From: Nocardioides ganghwensis
GTDB lineage: Bacteria; Actinomycetota; Actinomycetes; Propionibacteriales; Nocardioidaceae
Direction of reading: 5' to 3'
Length of the DNA stretch: 64,000 nt
Assembly (NCBI RefSeq): GCF_014779655.1
Contig: NZ_JACXYX010000004.1
Location: forward strand, 124,001-188,000
The translations under genes and the position numbers were made by a program. Every line of letters begins with the position of its first letter. Position 1 is the stretch's first letter. Positions 25,473 to 34,394 of the stretch are shown here, piece by piece. A model generated the notes under the pieces. It was not told where the DNA came from. It did not search any database and worked only from the letters and a program-made list of their open reading frames with translations.

Positions 25473-28400
25473 GCAACCTCAGTCCCTTCGGTGTCGCGAG
25501 GAAGCCCGCTGCGGTGAGCGCCAACCGGATCGGGGTCTCGCCGCCGCTGCCGATCAGCGCCTGTCCGTCCGCCTTCTCGACGGTGAGCCGGCCCAGCGCC
25601 CCGCGGCGGGCCGCGTCGGCGAGGGCGACCATGGCCGGGGTGAGCACGTCGAGGTCCTCGCTCCAGGTGAGGAGCGTGCGGCCGCCGCGCTCGACGTAGA
25701 CGGTGAGCGCGCCGTCCACCAGCACCACGAGGGCGCCCGCCTTGCGCCCCGGGCGGTGCCCGGTGCGCTCGGGGTCGCCGGCGTCGGGCCAGGGCAGCGC
25801 GGCACCGAAGACGTTGGCCGGGTCGGTGGCGGCGAGCGCGACCACGGACGGCTTCGTGCCGGGCTTGCCGCTCTCGGGCTCGGCGAAGGTGCGCAGCCGG
25901 TCGATGGCGCCGGCGCTGCCGAACTGCGCGGCGCCGAGGCCCTCGATGAAGTAGCCGCGTCGGCATCTGCCGGTGTCCTCGAAGGCGCTGAGCACCTTGT
26001 AGACCCCCGCGAAGCCGCCGGCCACGCGCTCGCTGACCACTGCACCACGGGTGACGACGCCGTGCCGCTCGAGGAGGTGCTCGGCGCGGGCGTGGGCGCG
26101 TCGGGTCGGGTCGCCGTCGCGCTCGGGCAGCAGCGCCCAGCGGCCCGCGGTCTCGGGAGGCCCGGTGCGGGCGGGCATCCGGCCCCCGGTGGTGCGCCCG
26201 AGTCGCGGAGGCGTACGGCGGGTGCGGTGGGAGGGCGTGCCGCTGCGGACGAGCGCGCGGAGGGGCGTGAGGGTGTCGTTGGTGACGAGGCCCTTCCAGA
26301 CGAGCTCCCACAGCGCCGTGCTGAGGTCGGCGTCGCTCGTGGAGCCGACCCGGTCGGCGAGCTGGCGGAAGAACCACGCACCGCCCGGGTCGAGCGCGTC
26401 GAGGACGGCGCGTTGCAGGCCCTCGGGCTCGTCGCCCTCGACCTCGGGGAGCGTGAGGTGCGCCTGGTCGGCGAGGTGGAGGCTGACCCAGCCGTCGCTG
26501 CCCGGCAGCGGGGAGTGGCCGGTCCAGATGACCTCGCCGGAGGCGGTGAGCTCGTCGAGCATCGAGGGCTCGTAGTCGCGGACGCGGGCGGCGAGGACGA
26601 GGGGCTCGAGGGCGCTGGCCGGGACCGGGCAGCCGGCGAGCTGGTCGATCGCGGCGACCACGCCGTCGAGACCGCGCAGCGATCCGCCGACGCGTTGCCA
26701 GGCGGGCAGGAAGCGGGCGACGGCGTCGTGGCTGACCGGCTCGATCTCCTGGCGCAGCCGGGCGAGCGAGCGGCGGCGCAGCTTGCGCAGCACCTCGGCG
26801 TCGCACCACTCGGTGCCCGAGCCGGAGGGCCGGAACTCGCCGTCGAGGACGCGGCCGCGGTGCGCGAGCCGCTGGAGGGTCTGCCGGGCGACGGCCTCGC
26901 CGAGCCCGAGCCGGGTGGCGACCTCGGCGGTCGTGAACGGACCGTGGCTGCGGGCGTAGCGGGAGACCAGGTCGCCGAGCGGGTCCTCGGGGAGCTGGAG
27001 GAAGGCGTCGGGTGTGCCGACGGGGACGGGGACGCCGAGCCCGTCGCGCAGGCGGCCTACGTCCTCGATCGCACTCCAGCGGTCGTCGCCGGCCATGCGT
27101 ACGGGGACGACCCGCCGGTCGAGCGATGCCAGCCAGCCCTCGACGTCGGCACCGTCGACCGATCGTGCGCGGACCTCCTCGACCGAGAGCGGACCGACCA
27201 GGCGCAACAGGTCGGCGACGGCCTCCGCGTTGCGGGCGCGGCGGTCGGGGGCGAGCCACTGCAGCTCGGCCTCGACCTCGGTGAGCACCTCGGGGTCGAG
27301 CAGCTCGCGCAGCTCGGCGCGACCGAGCAGCTCGGCGAGGAGGCCCTGGTCGAGGGAGAGTGCGGCGGCGCGACGCTCGGCGATGGGGGAGTCGCCCTCG
27401 TAGACGAACTGCGCGACGTAGCCGAAGAGCAGGCTGCGGGCGAAGGGGCTCGGCTGGGTCGTGGCGACGTCGACGACGGTGACCTCGCGGCGCTGCACAC
27501 GACCGAGCAGGGCGACGAGCGCGGGCAGGTCGTAGACGTCCTGGAGGCACTCGCGCACCGCCTCGAGCACGATGGGGAAGGCGGGGTACTGGGACGCGAC
27601 CTCGAGGAGCTGGGCGCTGCGCTGGCGCTGCTGCCACAGCGGGCTGCGGCGGCCGGGGTCGCGGCGGGGGAGCAGCAGGGCGCGGGCGGCGCACTCGCGG
27701 AAGCGGCTGGCGAACAGCGCCGACCCGCCGACCTCCTGGGTGACGAGCTGCTCGATCTCCTCGGGCTCGAAGACGATGACCTCGCCGGTCGGCGGCTCGG
27801 CGTCGGTGTCGGGGATGCGGATGACGATGCCGTCGTCGGAGGCGACGGCCTGCCCGTCGACGTCGAAGCGCTCGCGCAGGCGGGCGTTGATCGCCAGCGC
27901 CCACGGCGCGTGGACGGGCGTGCCGTAGGGGGAGTGGACGACGAGGCGCCAGTCGCCGAGCTCGTCGCGGAAGCGCTCGACGACGACCTGGGTGTCGTTG
28001 GGCACGACCTGGGTCGCCTCGCGCTGCTCGCCGAGGTAGGTGACGAGGTTGGTGGCGGCGTACTCGTCGAGGCCGCGCTCGCGGACCTGGGCGATGGCCT
28101 TCTGCGGGGGCTTGCCCGCCAGCTCGCGGGTGAAGGCGCCGACCGCGGCACCGAGCTCGGCCGGACGGCCGAGGGAGTCGCCCTTCCAGAAGGGGAGGCG
28201 GCCGGGGATGCCGGGCGCCGGGGTGACGAGGACCCGGTCGTGCGTGATGTCCTCGATGCGCCAGCTGGTGGCGCCGAGGGCGAAGACGTCGCCCACCCGC
28301 GACTCGTAGACCATCTCCTCGTCGAGCTCTCCGACGCGACTGGCCTTCTCGCCGACGAGGAACACGCCGAACAGGCCGCGGTCGGGGATGGTGCCGCCGC

Positions 28401-30030
28401 TGGTGACGGCGAGGCGCTGGGCGCCCGGGCGGCCCGTGAGCGTGCCGGTGACGCGGTCCCACACGATGCGCGGTCGCAGCTCTGCGAACTCGTCGCTGGG
28501 GTAGCGCCCGCTCAGCAGGTCGAGGGTGGCGTCGTAGGCGGAGCGGGGGAGCTGGGTGTAGGAGGCGGCGCGGGTGACGAGGGAGAAGAGCTCGTCGACG
28601 TCCCACTCCTCCATCGCGAGCGCCGCCACCACCTGCTGGGCGAGGACGTCGAGGGGGTTGGCGGGGATCGCCATCTTCTCGATGGCGCCCGAACGCATCC
28701 GCTCGACCGAGACGGCCGTCTGGGCGAGGTCGCCGCGGTGCTTGGGGAACAGCACGCCGCGGCTCACCTCGCCGACCTGGTGACCGGCTCGGCCGACGCG
28801 CTGGAGGGCGCTGGCGACGCTGGGCGGCGACTCGATCTGGATGACGAGGTCGACCGAGCCCATGTCGATGCCGAGCTCGAGGCTGCTGGTGGCGACGACG
28901 CAGGGGAGGCGGCCGCGCTTGAGGTCGTCCTCGATGATCGCCCGCTGCTCCTTGGAGACCGAGCCGTGGTGGGCCTTGGCGATGATCGCCTCGGCGCCGC
29001 TGCTCTGCCCGGACTGCGCCATCACCTGGGCCGGCGGCCTGCCAGCACCCTCGGTGGTCGAGACGTGAGTGGAGCGAGCCTCGAGACCGCCCACGCCGTC
29101 TGCCGCCCGCGCCTCCGCCCGCTCGCCCGCGATCTCGTTGAGCCGGGCGGTGAGCCGCTCGGCGAGGCGACGCGAGTTGGCGAAGACGATGGTCGAGCGG
29201 TGCTGCTCGACGAGGTCGACGACGTGTTCCTCGACGTGCGGCCAGATGCTGGTCGACCGGCCGGGGTCGCCGGACTCCTCGTCGTACTCCTCGGGCATCG
29301 TCATGTCCTCGACGGGCACGACGACGCGCAGGTCCCACTCCTTGGTGCTGGGCGGGGCGACGATCTCGACCGGCTGGGTGCCGCCGAGGAACCGGGCGAC
29401 CTCCTCGAGGGGGCGTACGGTCGCGCTGAGGCCGATGCGCTGTGCCGGCTCGTCGAGCAGGTGGTCGAGCCGCTCGAGGCTGATGCCGAGGTGGGCGCCG
29501 CGCTTGGTGCCGGCCACGGCGTGCACCTCGTCGATGATCACCGTGTCGACGCCGCGCAGCGTCTCGCGCGCCTGGCTGGTGAGCATGAGGAAGAGCGACT
29601 CGGGCGTGGTGATGAGGATGTCGGGCGGGGTGGTGCCGAGCTTGCGACGGTCGGCGGGGCTGGTGTCGCCCGAGCGCAGGCCGACGGTGACGTCGGGGAC
29701 CGTGGCCTCGAGCCGCTCGGCGGTGTTGCGGATGCCGGTGAGCGGGGCCCGCAGGTTGCGCTCGACGTCGACGCCGAGCGCCTTGAGCGGGGAGATGTAG
29801 AGGACGCGGGTGCGCCTGGACTTGTCGTCGGGCCGCTCGGTGCTGAGCAGCCGGTCGATGGCGTGGAGGAAGGCGCTCAGCGTCTTGCCGCTGCCGGTCG
29901 GCGCGACGACGAGCGCGTTCTTGCCGGCGGCGATGGCGTCCCACGCCCCGTCCTGCGCCGGTGTGGGGCTCGCGAACGATGCCTCGAACCACGCGCGGGT
30001 GGGCGCGCTGAAGCGGTCGAGGGCGGTCAT
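25465..30030 (-). CDS. lhr: Lhr-type large ATP-dependent DNA helicase
   Basis: A 1521-aa superfamily 2 3'-5' helicase. ATG at 30030 (MTALDRFSAPTRAWF) matches the usual Lhr start; upstream in-frame extension has no family similarity. Motif I APTGSGKT at 43-50, motif II DEVH at 167-170, and motif VI ALQRVGRAGH follow TSSLELGIDMG. The Lhr core winged helix and large C-terminal Lhr-CTD occupy the remaining ~1000 residues (for example HSPYGTPVHAPWALAIN). Length is as in mycobacterial Lhr (~1500 aa). Residues about 315-327 are encoded by a repeat-like element between motifs Ia/II and the second RecA domain. It is operonic with nei2 downstream. Expected role is repair of DNA damage such as crosslinks or oxidised bases. 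Confidence 0.95.
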   Translation of the reverse strand: MTALDRFSAPTRAWFEASFASPTPAQDGAWDAIAAGKNALVVAPTGSGKTLSAFLHAIDRLLSTERPDDKSRRTRVLYISPLKALGVDVERNLRAPLTGIRNTAERLEATVPDVTVGLRSGDTSPADRRKLGTTPPDILITTPESLFLMLTSQARETLRGVDTVIIDEVHAVAGTKRGAHLGISLERLDHLLDEPAQRIGLSATVRPLEEVARFLGGTQPVEIVAPPSTKEWDLRVVVPVEDMTMPEEYDEESGDPGRSTSIWPHVEEHVVDLVEQHRSTIVFANSRRLAERLTARLNEIAGERAEARAADGVGGLEARSTHVSTTEGAGRPPAQVMAQSGQSSGAEAIIAKAHHGSVSKEQRAIIEDDLKRGRLPCVVATSSLELGIDMGSVDLVIQIESPPSVASALQRVGRAGHQVGEVSRGVLFPKHRGDLAQTAVSVERMRSGAIEKMAIPANPLDVLAQQVVAALAMEEWDVDELFSLVTRAASYTQLPRSAYDATLDLLSGRYPSDEFAELRPRIVWDRVTGTLTGRPGAQRLAVTSGGTIPDRGLFGVFLVGEKASRVGELDEEMVYESRVGDVFALGATSWRIEDITHDRVLVTPAPGIPGRLPFWKGDSLGRPAELGAAVGAFTRELAGKPPQKAIAQVRERGLDEYAATNLVTYLGEQREATQVVPNDTQVVVERFRDELGDWRLVVHSPYGTPVHAPWALAINARLRERFDVDGQAVASDDGIVIRIPDTDAEPPTGEVIVFEPEEIEQLVTQEVGGSALFASRFRECAARALLLPRRDPGRRSPLWQQRQRSAQLLEVASQYPAFPIVLEAVRECLQDVYDLPALVALLGRVQRREVTVVDVATTQPSPFARSLLFGYVAQFVYEGDSPIAERRAAALSLDQGLLAELLGRAELRELLDPEVLTEVEAELQWLAPDRRARNAEAVADLLRLVGPLSVEEVRARSVDGADVEGWLASLDRRVVPVRMAGDDRWSAIEDVGRLRDGLGVPVPVGTPDAFLQLPEDPLGDLVSRYARSHGPFTTAEVATRLGLGEAVARQTLQRLAHRGRVLDGEFRPSGSGTEWCDAEVLRKLRRRSLARLRQEIEPVSHDAVARFLPAWQRVGGSLRGLDGVVAAIDQLAGCPVPASALEPLVLAARVRDYEPSMLDELTASGEVIWTGHSPLPGSDGWVSLHLADQAHLTLPEVEGDEPEGLQRAVLDALDPGGAWFFRQLADRVGSTSDADLSTALWELVWKGLVTNDTLTPLRALVRSGTPSHRTRRTPPRLGRTTGGRMPARTGPPETAGRWALLPERDGDPTRRAHARAEHLLERHGVVTRGAVVSERVAGGFAGVYKVLSAFEDTGRCRRGYFIEGLGAAQFGSAGAIDRLRTFAEPESGKPGTKPSVVALAATDPANVFGAALPWPDAGDPERTGHRPGRKAGALVVLVDGALTVYVERGGRTLLTWSEDLDVLTPAMVALADAARRGALGRLTVEKADGQALIGSGGETPIRLALTAAGFLATPKGLRLRA
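29053..29088 (-). repeat. 36-bp repeat-like element inside lhr
   Basis: On the plus strand it begins GGTGGTCGAGAC and ends GAGCCTCGAGACC, with imperfectly complementary ends. From memory, similar GGTGGTCGAG...TCGAGACC elements are dispersed between genes in Nocardioides. Here one lies in the coding frame of lhr, adding roughly GLEARSTHVSTTEG to a loop. Confidence 0.6.
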
Positions 30031-30176
30031 GCCCTGCAGTCTGTCACTCGGGTCCGACACCGACCCCGCCCCGAAGGCGGGTGGTCGGCGACGGTCGTGA
30101 CTGCTGCGCGCTACCAAATCGGGCATGTTCAGCGCGCCGAGGCGGCGTGACGGTCCGCGGGATGCACCCTGAACGG

Positions 30177-30404
30177 ATGACAGCGTTCGCACTCGACGAG
30201 ACAGCCACGGTCATCCGTGAGCTGGCGCTGGTCGCGGACGTCTTCGCCCTGCGCGCCCAGGAGCAGGAGGCCTGTCGCGACCGTGCCCAGCCGGGCTCGG
30301 CCGTGCAGCACCGACACGCGCACTCGGCGACCCTGTGGCGCCAGGCGGAGAACAGCCTCAGGGTGCGGATCAGTGAGCTGGCGACGGCGCCGGCGACGAG
30401 GTGA
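30177..30404 (+). CDS. Small hypothetical protein
   Basis: A possible 75-aa protein starting MTAFALDETATVIREL, predicted mostly alpha-helical with a central His-rich part (QHRHAHSATLW) and ending TAPATR. An in-frame ATG at 30162 would add five residues. No clear ribosome site precedes either start. Its codon use is GC-rich at third positions like the neighbours, and it lies between the lhr start and the convergent hemerythrin gene with only 4 nt before the latter's stop. I do not recognise a family; it could be a small regulatory or spurious reading frame. Confidence 0.5.
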   Translation: MTAFALDETATVIRELALVADVFALRAQEQEACRDRAQPGSAVQHRHAHSATLWRQAENSLRVRISELATAPATR

Positions 30405-30408
30405 CGGG

Positions 30409-30909
30409 CTACTTCACGACGGCGTCGATGGTCTTCTTCAGGGCGCTCGGTGCGGCTGGGGTGCGAGGCGCCCTGGCCTTGGCCTCAGCCATCTCCGCGC
30501 CGATCTCCTGGAGCTGCTTGCGGCCCAGGCCTTCGCGGACCTGGGGGAACCACTCCTTCTCCTCCTCCTCGATGTGATGACGCACGTTCTCGATCAGCAC
30601 CGTGGTCTTGGCGGTGAAGCGCTCGGCATCAGGCTTCATCGCGACCAGCTCCATGACGAGGACGTCGGCGACGTGATGCTCCTCGTAGGACTCGAGCACG
30701 TCGTCCTCGAGCTCGGGCAGCAGCTCCCGCACCCGGGGGTACATGACCTCGTTCTCGATGTAGGTGTGGACGGTCAGGAGCTCGATCATGCGGTTGACCA
30801 GCTGGCCCTTGCGCACGTGTGCGTCCGGACCGAGCTTCTCGAAGTCCTTGAACGTCTTGAGAATTTCCTTGTGGTCGTTCTTCAACAGCACGATGGCGTC
30901 GGTGGACAT
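30409..30909 (-). CDS. Hemerythrin-like HHE domain protein
   Basis: A 166-aa four-helix-bundle protein, probably binding a non-haem di-iron centre. The pattern is LLKNDHKEILKTF (first His), LLTVHTYIENEVMYPRV (His and Glu), YEEHHVAD (His-Glu) and ENVRHHIEEEEKEWFP (His-His and Glu), i.e. all the usual HHE ligands. The C-terminal ~30 residues are Ala/Lys/Arg-rich (AKARAPRTPAAPSALKKTI). A GAGAGG ribosome site lies about 7 nt before ATG at 30909; longer frames upstream are non-coding. Functions in the family include O2/NO or redox sensing and iron handling; nothing in the context narrows it. Confidence 0.93.
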   Translation of the reverse strand: MSTDAIVLLKNDHKEILKTFKDFEKLGPDAHVRKGQLVNRMIELLTVHTYIENEVMYPRVRELLPELEDDVLESYEEHHVADVLVMELVAMKPDAERFTAKTTVLIENVRHHIEEEEKEWFPQVREGLGRKQLQEIGAEMAEAKARAPRTPAAPSALKKTIDAVVK

Positions 30910-31426
30910 GTGAACCTCTCGGGTCGGTCGGCAAGGGCGGCTGCCCAGCCGGTTCCAGTGTCCTTGGACTTCGGGTGTGCCGCCCCACCCGACGAGGGGG
31001 TGCGAAGCGTGCATCCAGCCGCCACCTGTCGGCGAAGGGTCGCCTGCGGGTGCTCCGGTCGAGGTGGACCCGGCCGGGCGTGCGAGGGGGCATCGCGCCG
31101 GCCGGACCCTGCGCGGCCGTAGCCGATGCTGACCTCGGCCGGCTCGCGCGTTCGTGGTGTGACTGGACGCCTCTGCGGGCGCCTGGGATCGGGCTGGGAG
31201 GTGGCGCTCGCCAGCCCCCCAGGCCCGGCGATGCTCCCCCTCAACCCCTGCTCTGGACGCTACGCCTGAGCCGTGGGACCCGACAGGCCACGGGATCGAA
31301 CTTCGCCGGTAGGGGTGAGGCAGGGCTAGACCACCCGCACGAGCGCACGCTCCGACCGTCCGGGAGCTCGGGTTGCAGGCGGGTGCGACGGGCTCGGCGC
31401 CATGGCATCTGGGGCAGACTCCGGCC
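30910..31426. other. 517-bp intergenic region
   Basis: Divergent spacer between the hemerythrin-like gene and the amidase. I see no convincing gene, tRNA or hairpin terminator. The amidase start at 31427 is preceded by CAGACT and 6 nt, a possible weak -10 for a leaderless transcript. Confidence 0.6.
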
Positions 31427-32848
31427 ATGGTGTCGTCTCCGGTCCCCGGCAGCGCCCGCTCGGCAGTGGAGCAGCTGCTCGACCGCATCGAGGCGGTCGA
31501 ACCGCTGGTCAATGCCGTGTGCACGCTCCACCCGGGTGCGCTGGCGCAGGCGGAGCGGTTGGACCGTGAGGCCGCCGCCGGAGGCGTTCGGGGCCCGCTC
31601 CACGGACGTGCCGTGCTGGTCAAGGACAACATCGACACCCATGACCTGACGACCACCGCGGGCTCGCTCGCGCTTGCCGACGCGCCGCCGCCCAGCCGGG
31701 ACGCGCCGCTCGTGCAGCGCCTTCGTGACGCCGGCATGGTCGTCCTGGGCAAGGCGAATCTCTCCGAGTGGGCCAACATCCGCGACGAGTCGTCGACGTC
31801 GGGCTGGAGCGCGTACGGCGGGTTGACCCGGAACCCGTACGGGCTCAACCGGTCCGCGGGAGGTTCCAGCTCTGGCAGCGGCGCCGCGGTCGCGGCCGGG
31901 CTCGCTCCCTTCGCCGTCGGCACCGAGACGGACGGATCGATCAGCTGTCCCGCGGCCTTCAACGGGTGCGTCGGCATCAAGCCGACCGTGGGCACCGTCC
32001 CCACCACCGGCGTGGTGCCCATCTCGCGCTCGCAGGACTCGCCGGGGCCGATGGCGATGACGGTTCGTGACGCTGCGTCGCTGCTGACGGTGCTCGCCGC
32101 GGGCGGCACTGACTACGCCGAGCACGCCGTGTCGGGTCGGCTTGCGGGCAAGCGGATCGGGGTGCCGCGCACGACGTACTGGGGCTACTCCCCGCACGCG
32201 GACGCCGCCGCTGAGCGGGCGCTGACGCTGCTCGCCGCCGAGGGCGCCACGATCGTCGACAACACCGACCTGCCGGTGCTCGGGGACGACGTGGGCGAGG
32301 ACGAGCTGCTCGTGCTGCTGGCCGAGTTCCGCTCGGGCGTTGCGGACTACCTCGCAACCCGCGGCGGCGACGTGCCCCGCACCCTGCGCGACATCGTCGA
32401 CTTCAACCGTGCGAACGCCGGGACGGAGCTCGCACACTTCGGCCAGTCGCTCTTCGAGAAGGCGCTGGCGGGCCCGGGTGACGGCAGCGCCGAGCACGTC
32501 GCCGCGCGCGCCAGGGGCCTCGCGGCCACCCGCAGCGGCGGCATCGACCAGGTGCTCCGGGAGCATGCGCTGGACGCGCTGGTCACGCCGTCCTACCCGC
32601 CCGCGAACCCGATCGACCTCGTCAACGCCGAGTGGTCCGCCGGCGCGTGCACCGGGCCCACCGCGATCGCCGGCTATCCGCTGGTCACGGTCCCGACCGA
32701 GCTCGCCGCCGGCCTGCCGGTGGCCGTGTCGTTCTGGGGCACCGGCGGCAGCGAGGCGGCGCTGATCGAGATCGCGCACGGCTACGAGTCGGCACGGAAC
32801 CGGTCGAGCGGCCCCCTCGCCGCTCCGACCTTCCCCACGTTCGTCTGA
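31427..32848 (+). CDS. Amidase signature family protein
   Basis: A 473-aa Ser-Ser-Lys hydrolase acting on C-N bonds of amides. The catalytic triad is visible: K66 (VLVKDNID), cis-Ser S147 in GGSSSGSG, and nucleophile S171 in TDGSISCPA, with the exact 24-residue spacing between the serines seen in malonamidase. ATG at 31427 (MVSSPVPGSARS) is preferred over an in-frame ATG 18 codons upstream, since that extension is Gly/Thr-rich and not family-like. The substrate is not predictable: GatA, peptide amidases and aryl-acylamidases share the fold, and the lack of gatB/gatC neighbours argues against GatA. Confidence 0.93.
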   Translation: MVSSPVPGSARSAVEQLLDRIEAVEPLVNAVCTLHPGALAQAERLDREAAAGGVRGPLHGRAVLVKDNIDTHDLTTTAGSLALADAPPPSRDAPLVQRLRDAGMVVLGKANLSEWANIRDESSTSGWSAYGGLTRNPYGLNRSAGGSSSGSGAAVAAGLAPFAVGTETDGSISCPAAFNGCVGIKPTVGTVPTTGVVPISRSQDSPGPMAMTVRDAASLLTVLAAGGTDYAEHAVSGRLAGKRIGVPRTTYWGYSPHADAAAERALTLLAAEGATIVDNTDLPVLGDDVGEDELLVLLAEFRSGVADYLATRGGDVPRTLRDIVDFNRANAGTELAHFGQSLFEKALAGPGDGSAEHVAARARGLAATRSGGIDQVLREHALDALVTPSYPPANPIDLVNAEWSAGACTGPTAIAGYPLVTVPTELAAGLPVAVSFWGTGGSEAALIEIAHGYESARNRSSGPLAAPTFPTFV

Positions 32849-32882
32849 GCGCGAACGATCCACGCGCCTCGGCGAGGGGCGG

Positions 32883-33431
32883 TCACCCGACGTGCACCGC
32901 TGCAGGTCCGGCCGGCAGGTCGTACGAGTGCCGCCCGGCGTCGCCGCCGAGATTCATCATGACGTGGTGCGCGAGTCGTGCGGTCGCCGGCGCCGAGGAC
33001 AGGTTCTGGCACGCGTACAGCCGACTGGACCACGCGTCGGGACGCTGGTGACGGGTGCGGATGGCAAGCAGCTCGCGTGGTCCCCACCCTTGCGCAGGTC
33101 TTCCGCCGGGTGGGGTGACCAGCTCGAGGGCGTCCCACTGTCCCATCCACAGCTTCATCTGCAGGTCGAGGGCGGCGGACAGGAGATCGGGGTCCTCGTC
33201 GACGACCAGCATCCGGTGGTGCAACCGGTACCGGTACGGCCGGCGTCGGGTGCGGGTCACGCCGGCGCGAGCCGCGGCGAGGTCGAGGTCGATCGCGCAG
33301 GCACTGGGATCCTGCAGCCGGGTGGCACACAGACGTGCGGCGCTCGCCCAGTCACCGGCTGCGACGTCCGACAGGGCGTCGAGGGCGGGCGCGAGAAGTC
33401 GTGCTCCGGGATGCGTGATGGCGATCGCCAT
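32883..33431 (-). CDS. Hypothetical protein
   Basis: A 182-aa protein I cannot assign. Start MAIAITHPGARLLAPALD is supported by a strong GAGGAGGG ribosome site about 6 nt upstream. It contains an acidic/helical N-terminal part (DALSDVAAGDWASAARLC), a basic central stretch (RTRRRPYRYRLHHR), LDLQMKLWMGQWDALELV and a C-terminal part with four to five His (ARLAHHVMMNLGGDAGRHSYDL). No transmembrane segment is evident. Composition and third-position GC match neighbouring genes, so it is probably real. Stand-alone gene, convergent with the amidase. Confidence 0.72.
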   Translation of the reverse strand: MAIAITHPGARLLAPALDALSDVAAGDWASAARLCATRLQDPSACAIDLDLAAARAGVTRTRRRPYRYRLHHRMLVVDEDPDLLSAALDLQMKLWMGQWDALELVTPPGGRPAQGWGPRELLAIRTRHQRPDAWSSRLYACQNLSSAPATARLAHHVMMNLGGDAGRHSYDLPAGPAAVHVG

Positions 33432-33615
33432 GTCAACCCTCCTCACCACTCCAGTGCCGGACCACGTCACGCTGCAAGCGCTCGCCAGCGGGTGTACGCA
33501 CAAGCCTTCGGCGCCACTCGCAGGGCGACGCTGGATGTGCGCGCATTTCCCGTGAACCGGTGATGAGGGGATGGATTTCTGCGCGCAGGGGGTCGTCACG
33601 TCGGCCATTCGAGGG

Positions 33616-34359
33616 TCACGAGCCGCGTTCACTCCTCTGTCGGCGGCTGCCACCGTGCCAGTCCTCCTGCTTGCCGACAGCTCCGGGCTCCACCCCGAAC
33701 CCGACCAGCTGCGGCCTCTCGCGCAGGCTGCGCTTGAGCTCGGCGAAGCCGGGGAAGCGGGCCAGGCCGACCACGTGGTCCCAGAGCTCCCCGGCCTGGT
33801 CGGGCGCTGGGAGCCGGCTGATCACAGGGCCGAAGAACGCCACCCCGTCCGGCGGCTCGAAGTGGATGATCGGCGTACCGACGTCCTTGCCGGTCAGCGC
33901 GAGTGCCTCGTCGCCGTCCGCGCGGATCGCGTCGTCCCAGGACGTGTCGTCGAGGGCGTCGGCGAGGTCGGTGGGCAGACCGACCTCGCGCAGGACGGGC
34001 TCGAGGAACTCGCGCGTGCCGTGCCGGTGGTCGGTCGTCTCCTCGTCCGTGGCCTCGACGGGTGGGGTGTCGAAGATGTGGGCCCCGAGCGTGGCCTGCA
34101 GGGTGTCGACGGCCTCGGCGCCGTGCTCCTGACGCGCCCGGGCGACGGCGCGCAACAGGCGCAGGCCGGCGGTGTGACCGGCCTCGTACTCGGGCGGGAA
34201 GTGGGCGTCGTAGTCGATGTGCTCGTTGATCAGCCGCAGCGAGATGAAGCGCCAGTCCACCGACAGGTCGCGCTCGGCCTGCACCATCCGGATCCACTTG
34301 CTCGTCAGCCAGCAGAAGGGGCACACCGGATCGAAGTAGAAGCGGAGGTCGGATGCCAT
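33616..34359 (-). CDS. DsbA-family mycothiol-dependent nitroreductase-like protein (Rv2466c type)
   Basis: A 247-aa thioredoxin-fold DsbA protein. The redox motif is FDPVCPFCWLTSKWI (C-P-F-C), and DVGTPIIHF (cis-Pro loop) followed by GVAFFGPVISRLP and GELWDHVVGLARFPGFAELKR correspond closely to Mycobacterium tuberculosis Rv2466c, a mycothiol-dependent reductase that activates nitro-prodrugs. Rv2466c has CPWC; here Phe replaces Trp. The protein has a C-terminal extension of ~30 residues. A TAGTCT hexamer 6 nt before ATG suggests a leaderless mRNA. No signal peptide, so it acts in the cytoplasm, probably in oxidative stress defence. Confidence 0.9.
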   Translation of the reverse strand: MASDLRFYFDPVCPFCWLTSKWIRMVQAERDLSVDWRFISLRLINEHIDYDAHFPPEYEAGHTAGLRLLRAVARARQEHGAEAVDTLQATLGAHIFDTPPVEATDEETTDHRHGTREFLEPVLREVGLPTDLADALDDTSWDDAIRADGDEALALTGKDVGTPIIHFEPPDGVAFFGPVISRLPAPDQAGELWDHVVGLARFPGFAELKRSLRERPQLVGFGVEPGAVGKQEDWHGGSRRQRSERGS

Positions 34360-34365
34360 GGATCG

Positions 34366-34371
34366 AGACTA
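34366..34371 (-). promoter_or_regulatory. Putative leaderless -10 element of the DsbA-like gene
   Basis: On the minus strand TAGTCT is followed by exactly 6 nt and the ATG (34359). Confidence 0.5.
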
Positions 34372-34394
34372 GGACCCGGACCCGCGTGTAGCGC

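Noticed and set aside
24914..30150. Two very long open frames (minus 24914-29992 and plus 25456-30150) over lhr.
   Set aside because: Both are shadows of lhr; the lhr frame has helicase motifs in order, the others are low-complexity.
30910..31426. Intergenic DNA checked for a tRNA or small RNA gene.
   Set aside because: No cloverleaf, conserved T-loop (GGTTCGAATCC type) or terminator-promoter pair was found; several apparent open frames are shadows.
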